Shown in pieces: positions 1-8,327 of a stretch of DNA of 64,000 bases. The notes below the pieces were generated by a model. That model saw only the letters and a list, made by a program, of their open reading frames with translations, was not told the origin of the DNA and made no database searches. Origin of the DNA: Bacteroides uniformis (GTDB lineage Bacteria; Bacteroidota; Bacteroidia; Bacteroidales; Bacteroidaceae); assembly GCF_025147485.1 (NCBI RefSeq), contig NZ_CP102263.1, positions 124,001 through 188,000 on the forward strand, written 5' to 3'. The stretch's first letter is position 1; every line of letters starts with the position of its first letter. The translations under genes and the position numbers were made by a program.

Positions 1-384
1 AAGCGGTTCTGGATGCGTACAGCCAGTGCCGCAGCCGTAGTCCTGCTCTGTGTAACGAGCTGGGCAGCCTATCAGTTCTTATACGTAGCACCACAACGGG
101 AAGCCATTCCCACAGAAGCCATACATACTACCGAGGAAACCCAAGTAATCCATAGCGTACTGACATTCGATCAGCAACCCTTGCAGGAAATCGTCCGTCA
201 ACTTTCCGAAACGTTCCGTACCGATATACGTATCGAAGGAGACAGCCTGAAGAACTATCATATGACAGCTACCTTCCGCGAAGGGGAGAGTCTTACAGAA
301 ATCCTCGACCTACTGAAGGACGCCGGCAACTTTACCTATAAAAAAGAAAACAACACTATTATCCTTACTACTAAACTTAACTGA
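1..384 (+). CDS. DUF4974 anti-sigma-type membrane protein, 3' part
   Basis: This is the C-terminal part of a gene whose start lies left of the window; the frame is open from base 1. One membrane segment (about residues 6-26 counted from the first in-window Met) is followed by a short linker and then a DUF4974-type domain of about 80 residues that runs to the stop. DUF4974 is the C-terminal domain of FecR-like anti-sigma factors and resembles STN domains. Between the membrane segment and DUF4974 there is no room for a normal FecR domain, so this looks like the short variant. The next gene starts 2 bp after the stop and encodes a TonB receptor with an STN domain, the usual partner. The inferred role is to relay receptor occupancy across the inner membrane to an ECF sigma factor encoded upstream, outside the window. 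Confidence 0.75.
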   Translation, partial: KRFWMRTASAAAVVLLCVTSWAAYQFLYVAPQREAIPTEAIHTTEETQVIHSVLTFDQQPLQEIVRQLSETFRTDIRIEGDSLKNYHMTATFREGESLTEILDLLKDAGNFTYKKENNTIILTTKLN

Positions 385-386
385 CA

Positions 387-3125
387 ATGACCAGCTCTAC
401 TATCTGTTCGCACCACCGCATCAGAACCGTACTTCTGATGTGTGTGGTTCTTTTAAGCGTCTCACTCCATGCACAGGCACAAAACAAGGAAACACGTATA
501 AACCTGAATATCCGTAACGCAACTTTAGAGAGTTTCGTGAAGCAACTGGAAAATGCAACCGGATTCTCCTTCATCTATGGGGAAGAAGTAAAGCTCACGC
601 ACCGCATCACACTGGAGATGAAACAAAAGAACATCAGTGAGATATTGCAACGTGCCTTTGAAAACGAACCCATCACGTTCGAAATATCCGGAAAGCACAT
701 TCTACTCCATAAGCGGCCCGTGCCGCAGAAACCCGTTAGCCGTAAGTTCACCATCAGCGGATACGTGACTGACGGAGCGTCTTCCGAGACGCTGATTGGT
801 GCCAATATCCTTGAGAGTCGTCGTTCCACAGGTACTGCCACCAATCCTTTCGGTTTCTATTCCCTCACCCTGCCGGAAGGGGAAACGGAACTGGTTTTCT
901 CCTACCTGGGCTACGAAAGCCGGCATAGCCGGTTCGAACTGACGAAAGACACCTTACTCAACGTCAGGCTGGACAGCAATAACCAGCTGGCAGAGGTCGT
1001 GGTGCTCTCGGACAAGCGGGAGGCCGGCATAGAAAGCACAGCCATGGGAGCGCATGAGATACCGATGACACAAATCAGGCATACCCCGTCCATATTGGGA
1101 GAAGCCGACCTGCTGAAGACCATTCAGCTGATGCCGGGTGTGCAAGCCGGTATGGAAGGTTTTGCAGGCATGTATGTGCGAGGGGGAGGTCCCGACCAAA
1201 ACCTGGTTATGCTGGACGGAATTCCAGTTTACAACGCAGACCACCTGCTGGGAGTATTCTCCATCTTTACGCCCGAAGCGGTAAAGAACACCACACTCTT
1301 CAAAAGTTCTTTTCCTGCCCGCTACGGCGGGCGTCTTTCGTCTATAGTAGATGTACGGACCAACGACGGAGACATGCATAAATACCACGGCGCATTCAGC
1401 ATAGGCCTGTTGACGGACAAACTGCATATCGAAGGCCCTATCTGGAAAGAACGGACCTCCTTCAGTTTCAGCGCACGAGCCATCCCCACCCTATTCTTCA
1501 AAAATCTCATTGTAGACAAAGACGACACCTATTCCGACAAATACAACTACTATTTTTACGACGTCAATGCAAAGGTCAATCATAAGTTCAGCGACCGTAG
1601 CCGCATCTTCCTCAGTTTCTACAAGGGGAAAGACCACTATCATTATGACAGTGACTACCACGGTGACAATTACGACAACAGCATTAAGAATTATTCCAAG
1701 GACAACAGCCATCTGAATTGGGGAAACACCATCGCCTACGGCCGCTGGAACTATGTATTCAACAGCAAGCTGTTTTGCAACACCACCGTCTCATACAACA
1801 AATATGAGATGGGGCTGGACGGAAACATAGAAGATACCTATACTGTCGCCAATAAAGTACAAGACAGATACTATTACTCCTCCAAGTTCAACTCCGGTAT
1901 CCGTGACTGGAGTGCGCGTATGGACTTTGACTACACCCCCATGCCGCAGCACCACATCAAGTTCGGTGCAGAGTACATCCACCATACGTTCCGTCCGGGA
2001 ATAGCTACCTCGAAAATACAAGATATAGATAATGGCGCCCTCCAGGAAGATACGGTTTACAATACCAGCAACAGCCATGCCATGCGCGGACAAGAAATCT
2101 CCCTTTACGCCGAAGACAATTTCAATGTAAACGCCAGGCTCAGTCTGAATGCAGGTGTACGCACATCGCTGTTCCACACACAAGGGAAAAGCTACTATTC
2201 GCTGCAGCCCCGCCTTTCCGCCCGCTATGACCTCGGACAAGGATATTCTGCCAAAGCATCCTATACGTGCATGGCACAGTATGTGCATCTGCTGTCCTCT
2301 ACTCCGCTGTCTATGCCTACCGACCTCTGGGTACCCATTACCAAAGACATCAGTCCGATGTATGCCAACCAGTTCTCCATAGGAGGCTACTATTCCGGAC
2401 TGCCGGGTTGGGAGTTCTCCGTCGAGGGATATTATAAACAGATGAAACACATACTTGAATATCAAGACGGTGTATCCTTCTTCGGCACCTCTACCAACTG
2501 GGAAGAAAAAGTGGAAATGGGCGAAGGCCGCTCCTTCGGTCTGGAACTGATGGTACAGAAAACATTGGGCAAGACTACCGGCTGGCTGGCATATACCCTA
2601 TCCAAGACCGATCACCGTTTTAAGAACGGTACCATCAACCAAGGCCGATGGTTCCCCTACAAATATGACCGCCGCCACAGCATCAGCCTCAATCTCAGCC
2701 ATAAGTTCAGTGACCGCATTGATGCAGGAGCTTCCTGGATATTCAATACCGGTGGATGTATCACTATCCCCGAAAAGGCAACAATCATCATCCGGCCCGA
2801 TGGCTCTATTGAGGAAACCGGTTACATCTCCCGGCGTAACAATTACCGCCTTCCCGCCAGCCATCGTTTGAATCTCGGCGTCAACTTCAACAAGAAGACC
2901 AAACATGGTATGCGTACCTGGAATATCAGTATCTACAATGCATACAATGCCATGAATCCGAACATCGTTTACAGCAAATACAAAAATGGATACAACGTAT
3001 ACTACGATGATTTCTACGAAAGTATTTATCATGGAAATACCGGGCAGAAGAAAGCTCAAACTGTCATCAAGAAAATAACAATACTGCCTTGTATTCCTTC
3101 TGTTACCTATACTTATAGATTTTAA
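387..3125 (+). CDS. TonB-dependent receptor with N-terminal STN domain
   Basis: A 912-residue outer-membrane receptor. Residues 1-31 are a signal peptide ending LHAQA. An STN (secretin/TonB short N-terminal) domain follows at about 38-110, then a carboxypeptidase-regulatory-like beta-sandwich at about 122-205 (ISGYVTDG, GFYSLTLPEG), then the plug at about 225-330 (YVRGGGPDQNLVMLDGIPVY), then a beta-barrel ending in the aromatic YTYRF. At 912 residues, and with an STN domain, it is not a classical SusC, which is about 1000 residues and paired with SusD; it belongs to the transducer type. STN domains contact anti-sigma factors, which fits the DUF4974 protein 2 bp upstream. The DUF4249 lipoprotein gene begins 15 bp downstream. 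The ligand cannot be read from sequence; iron chelates, peptides and glycans are all possible for this class. Confidence 0.9.
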   Translation: MTSSTICSHHRIRTVLLMCVVLLSVSLHAQAQNKETRINLNIRNATLESFVKQLENATGFSFIYGEEVKLTHRITLEMKQKNISEILQRAFENEPITFEISGKHILLHKRPVPQKPVSRKFTISGYVTDGASSETLIGANILESRRSTGTATNPFGFYSLTLPEGETELVFSYLGYESRHSRFELTKDTLLNVRLDSNNQLAEVVVLSDKREAGIESTAMGAHEIPMTQIRHTPSILGEADLLKTIQLMPGVQAGMEGFAGMYVRGGGPDQNLVMLDGIPVYNADHLLGVFSIFTPEAVKNTTLFKSSFPARYGGRLSSIVDVRTNDGDMHKYHGAFSIGLLTDKLHIEGPIWKERTSFSFSARAIPTLFFKNLIVDKDDTYSDKYNYYFYDVNAKVNHKFSDRSRIFLSFYKGKDHYHYDSDYHGDNYDNSIKNYSKDNSHLNWGNTIAYGRWNYVFNSKLFCNTTVSYNKYEMGLDGNIEDTYTVANKVQDRYYYSSKFNSGIRDWSARMDFDYTPMPQHHIKFGAEYIHHTFRPGIATSKIQDIDNGALQEDTVYNTSNSHAMRGQEISLYAEDNFNVNARLSLNAGVRTSLFHTQGKSYYSLQPRLSARYDLGQGYSAKASYTCMAQYVHLLSSTPLSMPTDLWVPITKDISPMYANQFSIGGYYSGLPGWEFSVEGYYKQMKHILEYQDGVSFFGTSTNWEEKVEMGEGRSFGLELMVQKTLGKTTGWLAYTLSKTDHRFKNGTINQGRWFPYKYDRRHSISLNLSHKFSDRIDAGASWIFNTGGCITIPEKATIIIRPDGSIEETGYISRRNNYRLPASHRLNLGVNFNKKTKHGMRTWNISIYNAYNAMNPNIVYSKYKNGYNVYYDDFYESIYHGNTGQKKAQTVIKKITILPCIPSVTYTYRF

Positions 3126-3140
3126 AAACAAATCCGGCAT

Positions 3141-4283
3141 ATGAAAACAAAAATGAAATTACACCTTATTATATACATAACTATTGTAGGCTTCCTAACA
3201 GCCTGCGAAAACGAGATTCCTTACAATCCCGGACAACAAGATCCGCAAATCATCATGAACGCCTTGCTCGAAACCGGACAAGCTGAGAATGATGTCTATC
3301 TCCATTTAGGCGAGGGCTATAGTATTGAACATTTGAACGAAGCAACTCTTTTCCTCTACATCAATGGCAAAATAGCAGAAACTCCGAAAGCGGTTTCCCC
3401 GGAAGAAATTTATGGGCATCTGGAAGGAGAACTTGATAAGGACATTTATGAATCATTACTGAAAAGTATACGTTTCAAGAAATATCGTCTGACCAGCACA
3501 CTGCATCCCGGCGACAACATACGTCTGGAAGCCACTGCCGAAAACGGGAAATACCATGCCAGTGCCGAGGTCACCGTGCCACAACCGATAGAGAGCCTGC
3601 ACGTGGACACTTGCTTGGCCTACCTGCGCGAGTACAGCGGACAAACCCTTTACCGCCAATACAAAATTACATTGCAAGACCGCCCCAACGAGAAGAACTA
3701 CTACCGGCTGGACATTTGGAATGACCGTAGTTACTATTGCAAATGGAAAGAATACCTGGAAGATGAAAACGGCAGCCTCATCAAAGTGGAAGACGAGGAC
3801 GGCTCTTGGCATTGGGCCTCCATACCCAGAGACACTACCATCCTTGCTCCCCGACAGAACGAAATCATCAACCGGGAAGATGTTATACTGACTGACGGCC
3901 ACCCTGGCAACTATGATGATGAAGAAAATGAATTGTTTCCCACCATAAATAACAAATACAACATATTCAATGATAACACTTTCCGTAACTCTTATGCCAC
4001 ATTGAAAGTATACACCCCTCTCTACCAAGATTATTATCCGATAGAGGGACACTACTACGACCATATATCCCGCAAACAAACCATCACCGTACGGTTGCTT
4101 AGCATCACTGAAGCCGAATACCGCTATCTAAAAGCCTTAAACTGCCTGGATGATGGGGATTACGACGATGCTTTAATGGAACCTATCAGTCTGCCTTGCA
4201 ACGTCATAGGCGGATTAGGCTTTGTGGGAGTCTGCTCTGAAAGCAGAGTAATCATAGAATTACCCGAAACTATTTGGCAATAA
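3141..4283 (+). CDS. DUF4249 family lipoprotein
   Basis: A 380-residue predicted lipoprotein. A hydrophobic signal ends in the lipobox LTAC with Cys22 as the lipidation site, followed by ENE, so it is probably exported to the outer membrane. The rest matches the DUF4249 pattern, with N-terminal beta-strands (IIMNALLETG), a segment reading HPGDNIRLEATAENG and C-terminal VGVCSES. DUF4249 genes regularly sit directly after STN-TonB receptors in Bacteroidota, as here, and are presumed accessory lipoproteins of the receptor; the biochemical function is not known. The gene ends the three-gene unit; no clear terminator follows. Confidence 0.85.
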   Translation: MKTKMKLHLIIYITIVGFLTACENEIPYNPGQQDPQIIMNALLETGQAENDVYLHLGEGYSIEHLNEATLFLYINGKIAETPKAVSPEEIYGHLEGELDKDIYESLLKSIRFKKYRLTSTLHPGDNIRLEATAENGKYHASAEVTVPQPIESLHVDTCLAYLREYSGQTLYRQYKITLQDRPNEKNYYRLDIWNDRSYYCKWKEYLEDENGSLIKVEDEDGSWHWASIPRDTTILAPRQNEIINREDVILTDGHPGNYDDEENELFPTINNKYNIFNDNTFRNSYATLKVYTPLYQDYYPIEGHYYDHISRKQTITVRLLSITEAEYRYLKALNCLDDGDYDDALMEPISLPCNVIGGLGFVGVCSESRVIIELPETIWQ

Positions 4284-4449
4284 CATTTTGACTAATAAAA
4301 ATCCTTTTATCCATTACTACAAATATAAATTCAGTTAGTCCACATTACATTCGTATTACAAAAAGCATCTAAACAAAGCATTTTCACACTATAAAATTGA
4401 TTTAAGTCAAGAAATGAAGGTATAAACTACACTTTTTCCCTTATTCATT

Positions 4450-4479
4450 TTTGTGTTATAAAACATATACCTACATTTG
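4450..4479 (+). promoter_or_regulatory. Bacteroides-type promoter of the small secreted protein gene
   Basis: TTTG at 4450-4453, an 18-bp spacer, then a perfect -7 element TACATTTG at 4472-4479. Transcription would start near 4486, leaving an unusually long leader of about 88 nt before the ATG at 4574. The rest of the 4284-4573 gap is A+T rich and shows no gene. Confidence 0.7.
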
Positions 4480-4497
4480 CATAGGTAAAAGAAAAAG

Positions 4498-4509
4498 CTA
4501 AGCGCTTAG
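4498..4509. promoter_or_regulatory. 12-bp perfect palindrome in the 5' leader
   Basis: CTAAGCGCTTAG is a perfect palindrome lying about 12 bp after the predicted transcription start of the small secreted protein gene. It could be an operator or, as RNA, a short intermolecular pairing site; the sequence alone does not decide. Confidence 0.4.
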
Positions 4510-4573
4510 AGAGTTTTCAATAGGTATTAGATTGAAATTAGTTTTTAGGAATAACAATTAAAAAGTAGGTATT

Positions 4574-4927
4574 ATGAAACGTTTAGGATTAACATTAGTG
4601 GCAGCAGTCTGCCTGACTGCTACAACATTTGCAGCAGGAAACCAACCTACAACTGCAAAATGGGAAGGTAACATCAACATAACAAAGTTGAGCAAGTATT
4701 TGAATCTGGATTCCAACCAGCATGAAGAAGTGGCAAACATCTGCGAATATTTTACAGAACAGATGGAACGCGCTACAAATTCCAAGAAGAATCAGGAGAA
4801 GTTACTCCGTAATGCAGTTTATGGTAATCTGAAGTTGATGAAAAAGACTCTGAATGAAAAGCAGTATGCTGATTATGCCAGAGTATTGAACGTCACACTG
4901 CAGAACAAAGGTATCGAAGTGAAATAA
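4574..4927 (+). CDS. small secreted protein of unknown function
   Basis: A 117-residue protein with a clear signal peptide (residues 1-20, cleavage after TTFA), so it is probably periplasmic. The mature part is about 95 residues, charged and predicted helical (HEEVANICEYFTEQM, LMKKTLNEKQYADYARVLN), with no cysteine pair beyond one Cys. I do not recognise a characterised family. Its helical layout recalls small periplasmic proteins with a C-terminal motif of the type LNEKQYxxY, which are common in Bacteroides. It has its own promoter, a long leader and a strong terminator, so it is a monocistronic and possibly highly expressed gene. Confidence 0.75.
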   Translation: MKRLGLTLVAAVCLTATTFAAGNQPTTAKWEGNINITKLSKYLNLDSNQHEEVANICEYFTEQMERATNSKKNQEKLLRNAVYGNLKLMKKTLNEKQYADYARVLNVTLQNKGIEVK

Positions 4928-4968
4928 ACTTCGCTTCTGATAAATACGAAAATAGTATTTGATAAATA

Positions 4969-5006
4969 AAAAGGCATTGGACTTTAGAGGTTCAATGCCT
5001 TTTCTT
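4969..5006 (+). terminator. Rho-independent terminator of the small secreted protein gene
   Basis: An 11-bp perfect stem (AAAAGGCATTG at 4969-4979, CAATGCCTTTT at 4993-5003) with a 13-nt loop ends in a T-rich tail. It lies about 40 bp after the stop codon at 4927. Confidence 0.8.
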
Positions 5007-5065
5007 TACGTCAACGCCACCAAAACCTGCGGCGTCAACTCCCTAACCAAATAATTCTTATCACT

Positions 5066-5818
5066 TTACAAGCAGAATCTGTCTTGCAGCTCTTTCTTAT
5101 ACTTTCTGGAAACCAGCAGTTCCGTCACTTTGTCAAATGGTGGATAAAGCATGCATTTGCTATCCTTTATAATCATCAGATAATCAATATTGATAATATA
5201 CGATTGATGTATCTGCACGAAACTGGATGAATATTGAGTAATCTGCTCAGCAGTCATTCCGCGACGCAACACCAACGGCGGCTGGTTGTTTAGTATCACC
5301 TCCCATTGTTTACGCTCGGAACAATAGCGAAAAAAGCCGATTTCAGCCGGACGCAACGCACGCATATCATTAGTTGGCGTAAATACGATAAATGTCTGTC
5401 CGGTATGCAACGGTGCACCAATGGGATATGACATTCTCTGCCCAGCCTCTGCCTGCTCTACAAAACGCGCAAGAATATCCCGCAACTCCTGCTCTTCAAA
5501 AGGTTTCAGCAGATAGTCGAACGCAGCCTCCCGGATAGCCTGAATCATGTACTTATCATAAGCCGTATAGAAAACAATCCGCATATTCCACGAAACACTG
5601 TCACGTATTTCCTGCAGTAATTCCATTCCAGTCATGTCCGGCAGTTCCACATCCAAGAACAACAAATCCGGCTGTACCTTGGCAATGAGTTTTTTCCCTT
5701 GTTTACCATTACGGGCAGTTCCTTTCAAAAAGAAGCGTGCATCCTTTCCCAATTCAAAACTCAGATTCTCAAGAGCCACCTCATCGTCGTCAACTATTGC
5801 AACCTTATATTTATCCAT
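5066..5818 (-). CDS. LytTR-type response regulator
   Basis: A 250-residue response regulator. The receiver domain (about 1-125) has the acidic cluster DDD at residues 10-12, the phospho-acceptor Asp56 in LLFLDVELP, a Thr in FYTAYD and the Lys of LLKPF. The C-terminal domain (about 145-250) is a LytTR DNA-binding domain with the typical IHQSYIINIDYL segment. I chose the ATG at 5816-5818 because AAAAGGA lies just upstream and the protein then begins directly at the first receiver strand (MDKYKVAIVDDDE); a frame extension of 20 codons upstream has no family support. The neighbouring gene upstream on the same strand encodes a LytS-type kinase, its likely partner. It probably controls a small set of local genes. 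Confidence 0.92.
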   Translation of the reverse strand: MDKYKVAIVDDDEVALENLSFELGKDARFFLKGTARNGKQGKKLIAKVQPDLLFLDVELPDMTGMELLQEIRDSVSWNMRIVFYTAYDKYMIQAIREAAFDYLLKPFEEQELRDILARFVEQAEAGQRMSYPIGAPLHTGQTFIVFTPTNDMRALRPAEIGFFRYCSERKQWEVILNNQPPLVLRRGMTAEQITQYSSSFVQIHQSYIINIDYLMIIKDSKCMLYPPFDKVTELLVSRKYKKELQDRFCL

Positions 5819-5950
5819 GTTCCTTTTATGTTTTTCTTCTCGCGAATATATACATAATCCTACTCCCATACAAAGCAATAGAAGGTCATTTACGGACTAT
5901 TTGTCTGTAAATATGCCTATCCTTGCAAAAAATAAGATTAAACGGTTCTT

Positions 5951-7981
5951 TTAAATTCTGTAATCGTAGTTGTCAGGCAGCCAGAAAGTCACCTCACAGC
6001 CCATCTCACCACTCTGTAGAGAGACATTGTGCACCAAAACATCAATGGCCTCCTTGTTCTTATTGTTGAGAATCCGAATGGTCTGCATAATGACTTTCAT
6101 TCCCGTCCCCGTGCCCCGGTTCCGACTGTCCGGACGATAACCGCCACCATTATCCGTTATCTTTATACAGATACCATTTCCCCGGCGGCAGACCGAAACC
6201 CAAAGATTACGTTCACCTTCCTTCTCGCGCAACGCATGCTTCACTGCATTTTCAACCGGAATTTGAATCATCATAGACGGAATCCTTATTTGCTCCGGCT
6301 GCACATCCTTTTCTATCTTCAGTTCCGAATGAAAATCCGGACCTAAAGAACGGCGTTCCAGATTAATATATGTTTTCACAAAATCCAGCTCCTCTGCCAA
6401 GGTTACACACAGTTGTTCCGCCAATTCCAGATTGCGACGCATCAGTTTTACCAGCGACGAAAGCTCTTGCTTTTCTTCCACATTCCGCTCCGCCATCTCC
6501 CGGTTCAGCATATTGAAGATGAAATGAGGGGACAAGCGGTTACGGATATTCTCCAGACGAAGTGTAGAGACTGTGCGATGATTCCGTGCAAGCAACAAAG
6601 CACGTTTCTTTTTGCTGTACAGATAAAGGAAAACCGCCGTCAATATAGATACAACAGCTACAGCAAACACGACAAACTGTGTCTGCCTCAGCACCAGCAC
6701 CTTGTTTTTCTGCTCCTGAAGCAAAACCCGATGTGCTATCAAGGTAGAATCCTGCTGATAACGCAAAGTCAAGTCTGCCGTACGCATCCGGACACGCTCA
6801 TTCCTGATAGAATCATCAAGCTGGTTGTTCCTCTGCAGATAGTGATAAGCCCTCTTGTAGTTGCCGGTTTCCTCGTAAAACTGCTGAAGGTATTTATTAC
6901 GGATATGTACCATATCAGGGTCGATGCCCGGAGGGACTACACTCTCGGACAATAAACGACGTGCCTCTTGAAAGTCTTTCTGAAGCAGAGCCAATTCTAT
7001 TTTCTGCGTATCGATATAATATAGTGCAGTACTCACCCCCATTTCCTCAAAAAAAAGTTGGCATTCATTTATATATTTAACAGCCAAATCAACCATATTC
7101 AGTTGAAGATAACAGTCTCCTAAATTCAACCTCCCCAGATTAAGTTCAAAACTCATATCAGCATATCCTTCGACTAAATCAATAACCTTTTGGAAATATT
7201 TTATCGCTGTCTGGTAATCCTCCCTATAATAGTAAGAAGTCCCTCTATTATTCAAATAAATATATTTTTCATAAGGTAGCATACTGTCATAGCTTTCTCC
7301 TGCCAGATTATAATAGTAATCACACTGTTCAAAATCACGCATGGTAACATATACTTGTGCCAAACCATAATAAATGGGAGGTTTCTTGGTAGAAGCTATA
7401 TGCAAAGAGTCGCACATCAACAAAGCTCTCCTATACCAAGCTGCCCCTATATCCAATTTTCCTAAACGGTTATTCGCATCTGCAAGATTCATCAAAATAT
7501 CCGGCACCACTTCAATCCTAGTCCCTCTCATCCGTAATTCATAAGCCTTCCGGAAACAAATTTCGGCAGAATCCATATTCCCAACACGTGCAAAGATATT
7601 TCCCTTCATATTGAAACATTCAGACTCCAAATCTGCCATTTGAGAAGAACTATGCTGCCTTTCTATAAAGTCATGTATCTGCTGGATTACGATTTGTGCC
7701 GAATCAAGCTGTGAAGTAATCAAATATGTTTTCAGTGTCATTGCCAGATAATTATACTTGACCAAGCTATCCTTTGCCTCTTCCATCTTTTGAAAAGCCT
7801 TCAACCTTACCTTTCGGGGCACAATGGCCACAGAATCTCCATTTATATGGGAAAAATCCTCAAAAGCTCTCATTTCTGTGTATACGTCCTCTTTATCTCC
7901 GGGCGCACAAGCTCCTAGAAGCACAAACCCTAATATCCAATAAATATAAAATCGAATTCGCTTATCCATCCTCTCTCCCAT
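5951..7981 (-). CDS. TPR-containing LytS-type sensor histidine kinase with lipobox
   Basis: A 676-residue membrane sensor. The N-terminus has a signal sequence ending in the lipobox LLGAC. Residues about 60-400 are tetratricopeptide repeats (for example GNIFARVGNMDSAEICFRKA), which would be periplasmic. A membrane segment lies at about 432-455, and the kinase region follows. The phospho-acceptor box is LSPHFIFNMLN, the His_kinase (LytS/YehU) form. The ATPase has the N box VENAVKHA and the G boxes DNGGGY and GTGTGMKV. Two starts are possible, 7981 or the ATG at 7969; both keep the signal. It lies 132 bp upstream of the LytTR regulator gene on the same strand and forms a two-component pair with it. 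The inputs are unknown; the TPR sensor suggests protein or peptide binding. Confidence 0.88.
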   Translation of the reverse strand: MGERMDKRIRFYIYWILGFVLLGACAPGDKEDVYTEMRAFEDFSHINGDSVAIVPRKVRLKAFQKMEEAKDSLVKYNYLAMTLKTYLITSQLDSAQIVIQQIHDFIERQHSSSQMADLESECFNMKGNIFARVGNMDSAEICFRKAYELRMRGTRIEVVPDILMNLADANNRLGKLDIGAAWYRRALLMCDSLHIASTKKPPIYYGLAQVYVTMRDFEQCDYYYNLAGESYDSMLPYEKYIYLNNRGTSYYYREDYQTAIKYFQKVIDLVEGYADMSFELNLGRLNLGDCYLQLNMVDLAVKYINECQLFFEEMGVSTALYYIDTQKIELALLQKDFQEARRLLSESVVPPGIDPDMVHIRNKYLQQFYEETGNYKRAYHYLQRNNQLDDSIRNERVRMRTADLTLRYQQDSTLIAHRVLLQEQKNKVLVLRQTQFVVFAVAVVSILTAVFLYLYSKKKRALLLARNHRTVSTLRLENIRNRLSPHFIFNMLNREMAERNVEEKQELSSLVKLMRRNLELAEQLCVTLAEELDFVKTYINLERRSLGPDFHSELKIEKDVQPEQIRIPSMMIQIPVENAVKHALREKEGERNLWVSVCRRGNGICIKITDNGGGYRPDSRNRGTGTGMKVIMQTIRILNNKNKEAIDVLVHNVSLQSGEMGCEVTFWLPDNYDYRI

Positions 7982-8017
7982 GTTTCTCGTAATTAGATTA
8001 TTTATTCAATACATCTG

Positions 8018-8050
8018 CAAACTTAAAATATTTTTGCGAAATACCGTCAA
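8018..8050 (-). promoter_or_regulatory. promoter of the TPR-LytS kinase gene
   Basis: Read on the minus strand, TTG (8048-8050), a 22-bp spacer and a perfect -7 element TAAGTTTG (8018-8025) lie about 40 bp upstream of the kinase start. The match to the Bacteroides -33/-7 consensus is good except for a slightly long spacer. Confidence 0.6.
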
Positions 8051-8282
8051 GCATAAGGCGTATTTCTCAACCACAAAAGAGCATACGCTACCGCTTTATT
8101 AAAACGAAACAAAAAAATCACATCATAGTACAATATTTAGCTACATAAGCCATTAAAACAACATTTTAGTACATTTCAAACTTTTTCTCATTTTCTTATT
8201 TACATTTTTATTAATTACTTTGTGGATAAAGAATTGCGAATATACTCAATCAAACAAAATAATACAATCACACAAAGAAAGG

Positions 8283-8308
8283 CTGTTTCCAAAAGAAAAC
8301 AGTTCTTT
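8283..8308 (+). promoter_or_regulatory. leader hairpin before the kinase island
   Basis: CTGTTT (8283-8288) pairs with AAACAG (8297-8302), and TTCTTTT follows, ending 20 bp before the first kinase ATG. It is terminator-like but short, so it could be an attenuator or chance in A+T-rich DNA. Confidence 0.3.
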
Positions 8309-8327
8309 TACATAATTTATAAGTTCT

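Larger units (their letters stand above)
7982..8327. other. A+T-rich divergent intergenic region, 346 bp
   Basis: No gene is visible. It holds the minus-strand promoter of the sensor kinase near its left end (8018-8050). A plus-strand -7-like word TATTTTTG lies at 8029-8036, far from the kinase start at 8328. A poor -7 match, TTACTTTG, lies at 8215-8222. A small hairpin sits close to the first kinase gene. No convincing promoter for the seven-gene kinase island could be fixed. Confidence 0.5.

Noticed and set aside
387..4283. TonB receptor and DUF4249 lipoprotein as a SusC/SusD pair
   Set aside because: The receptor has an STN domain and is too short for SusC, and the lipoprotein lacks SusD helical features; it matches the receptor-DUF4249 class.
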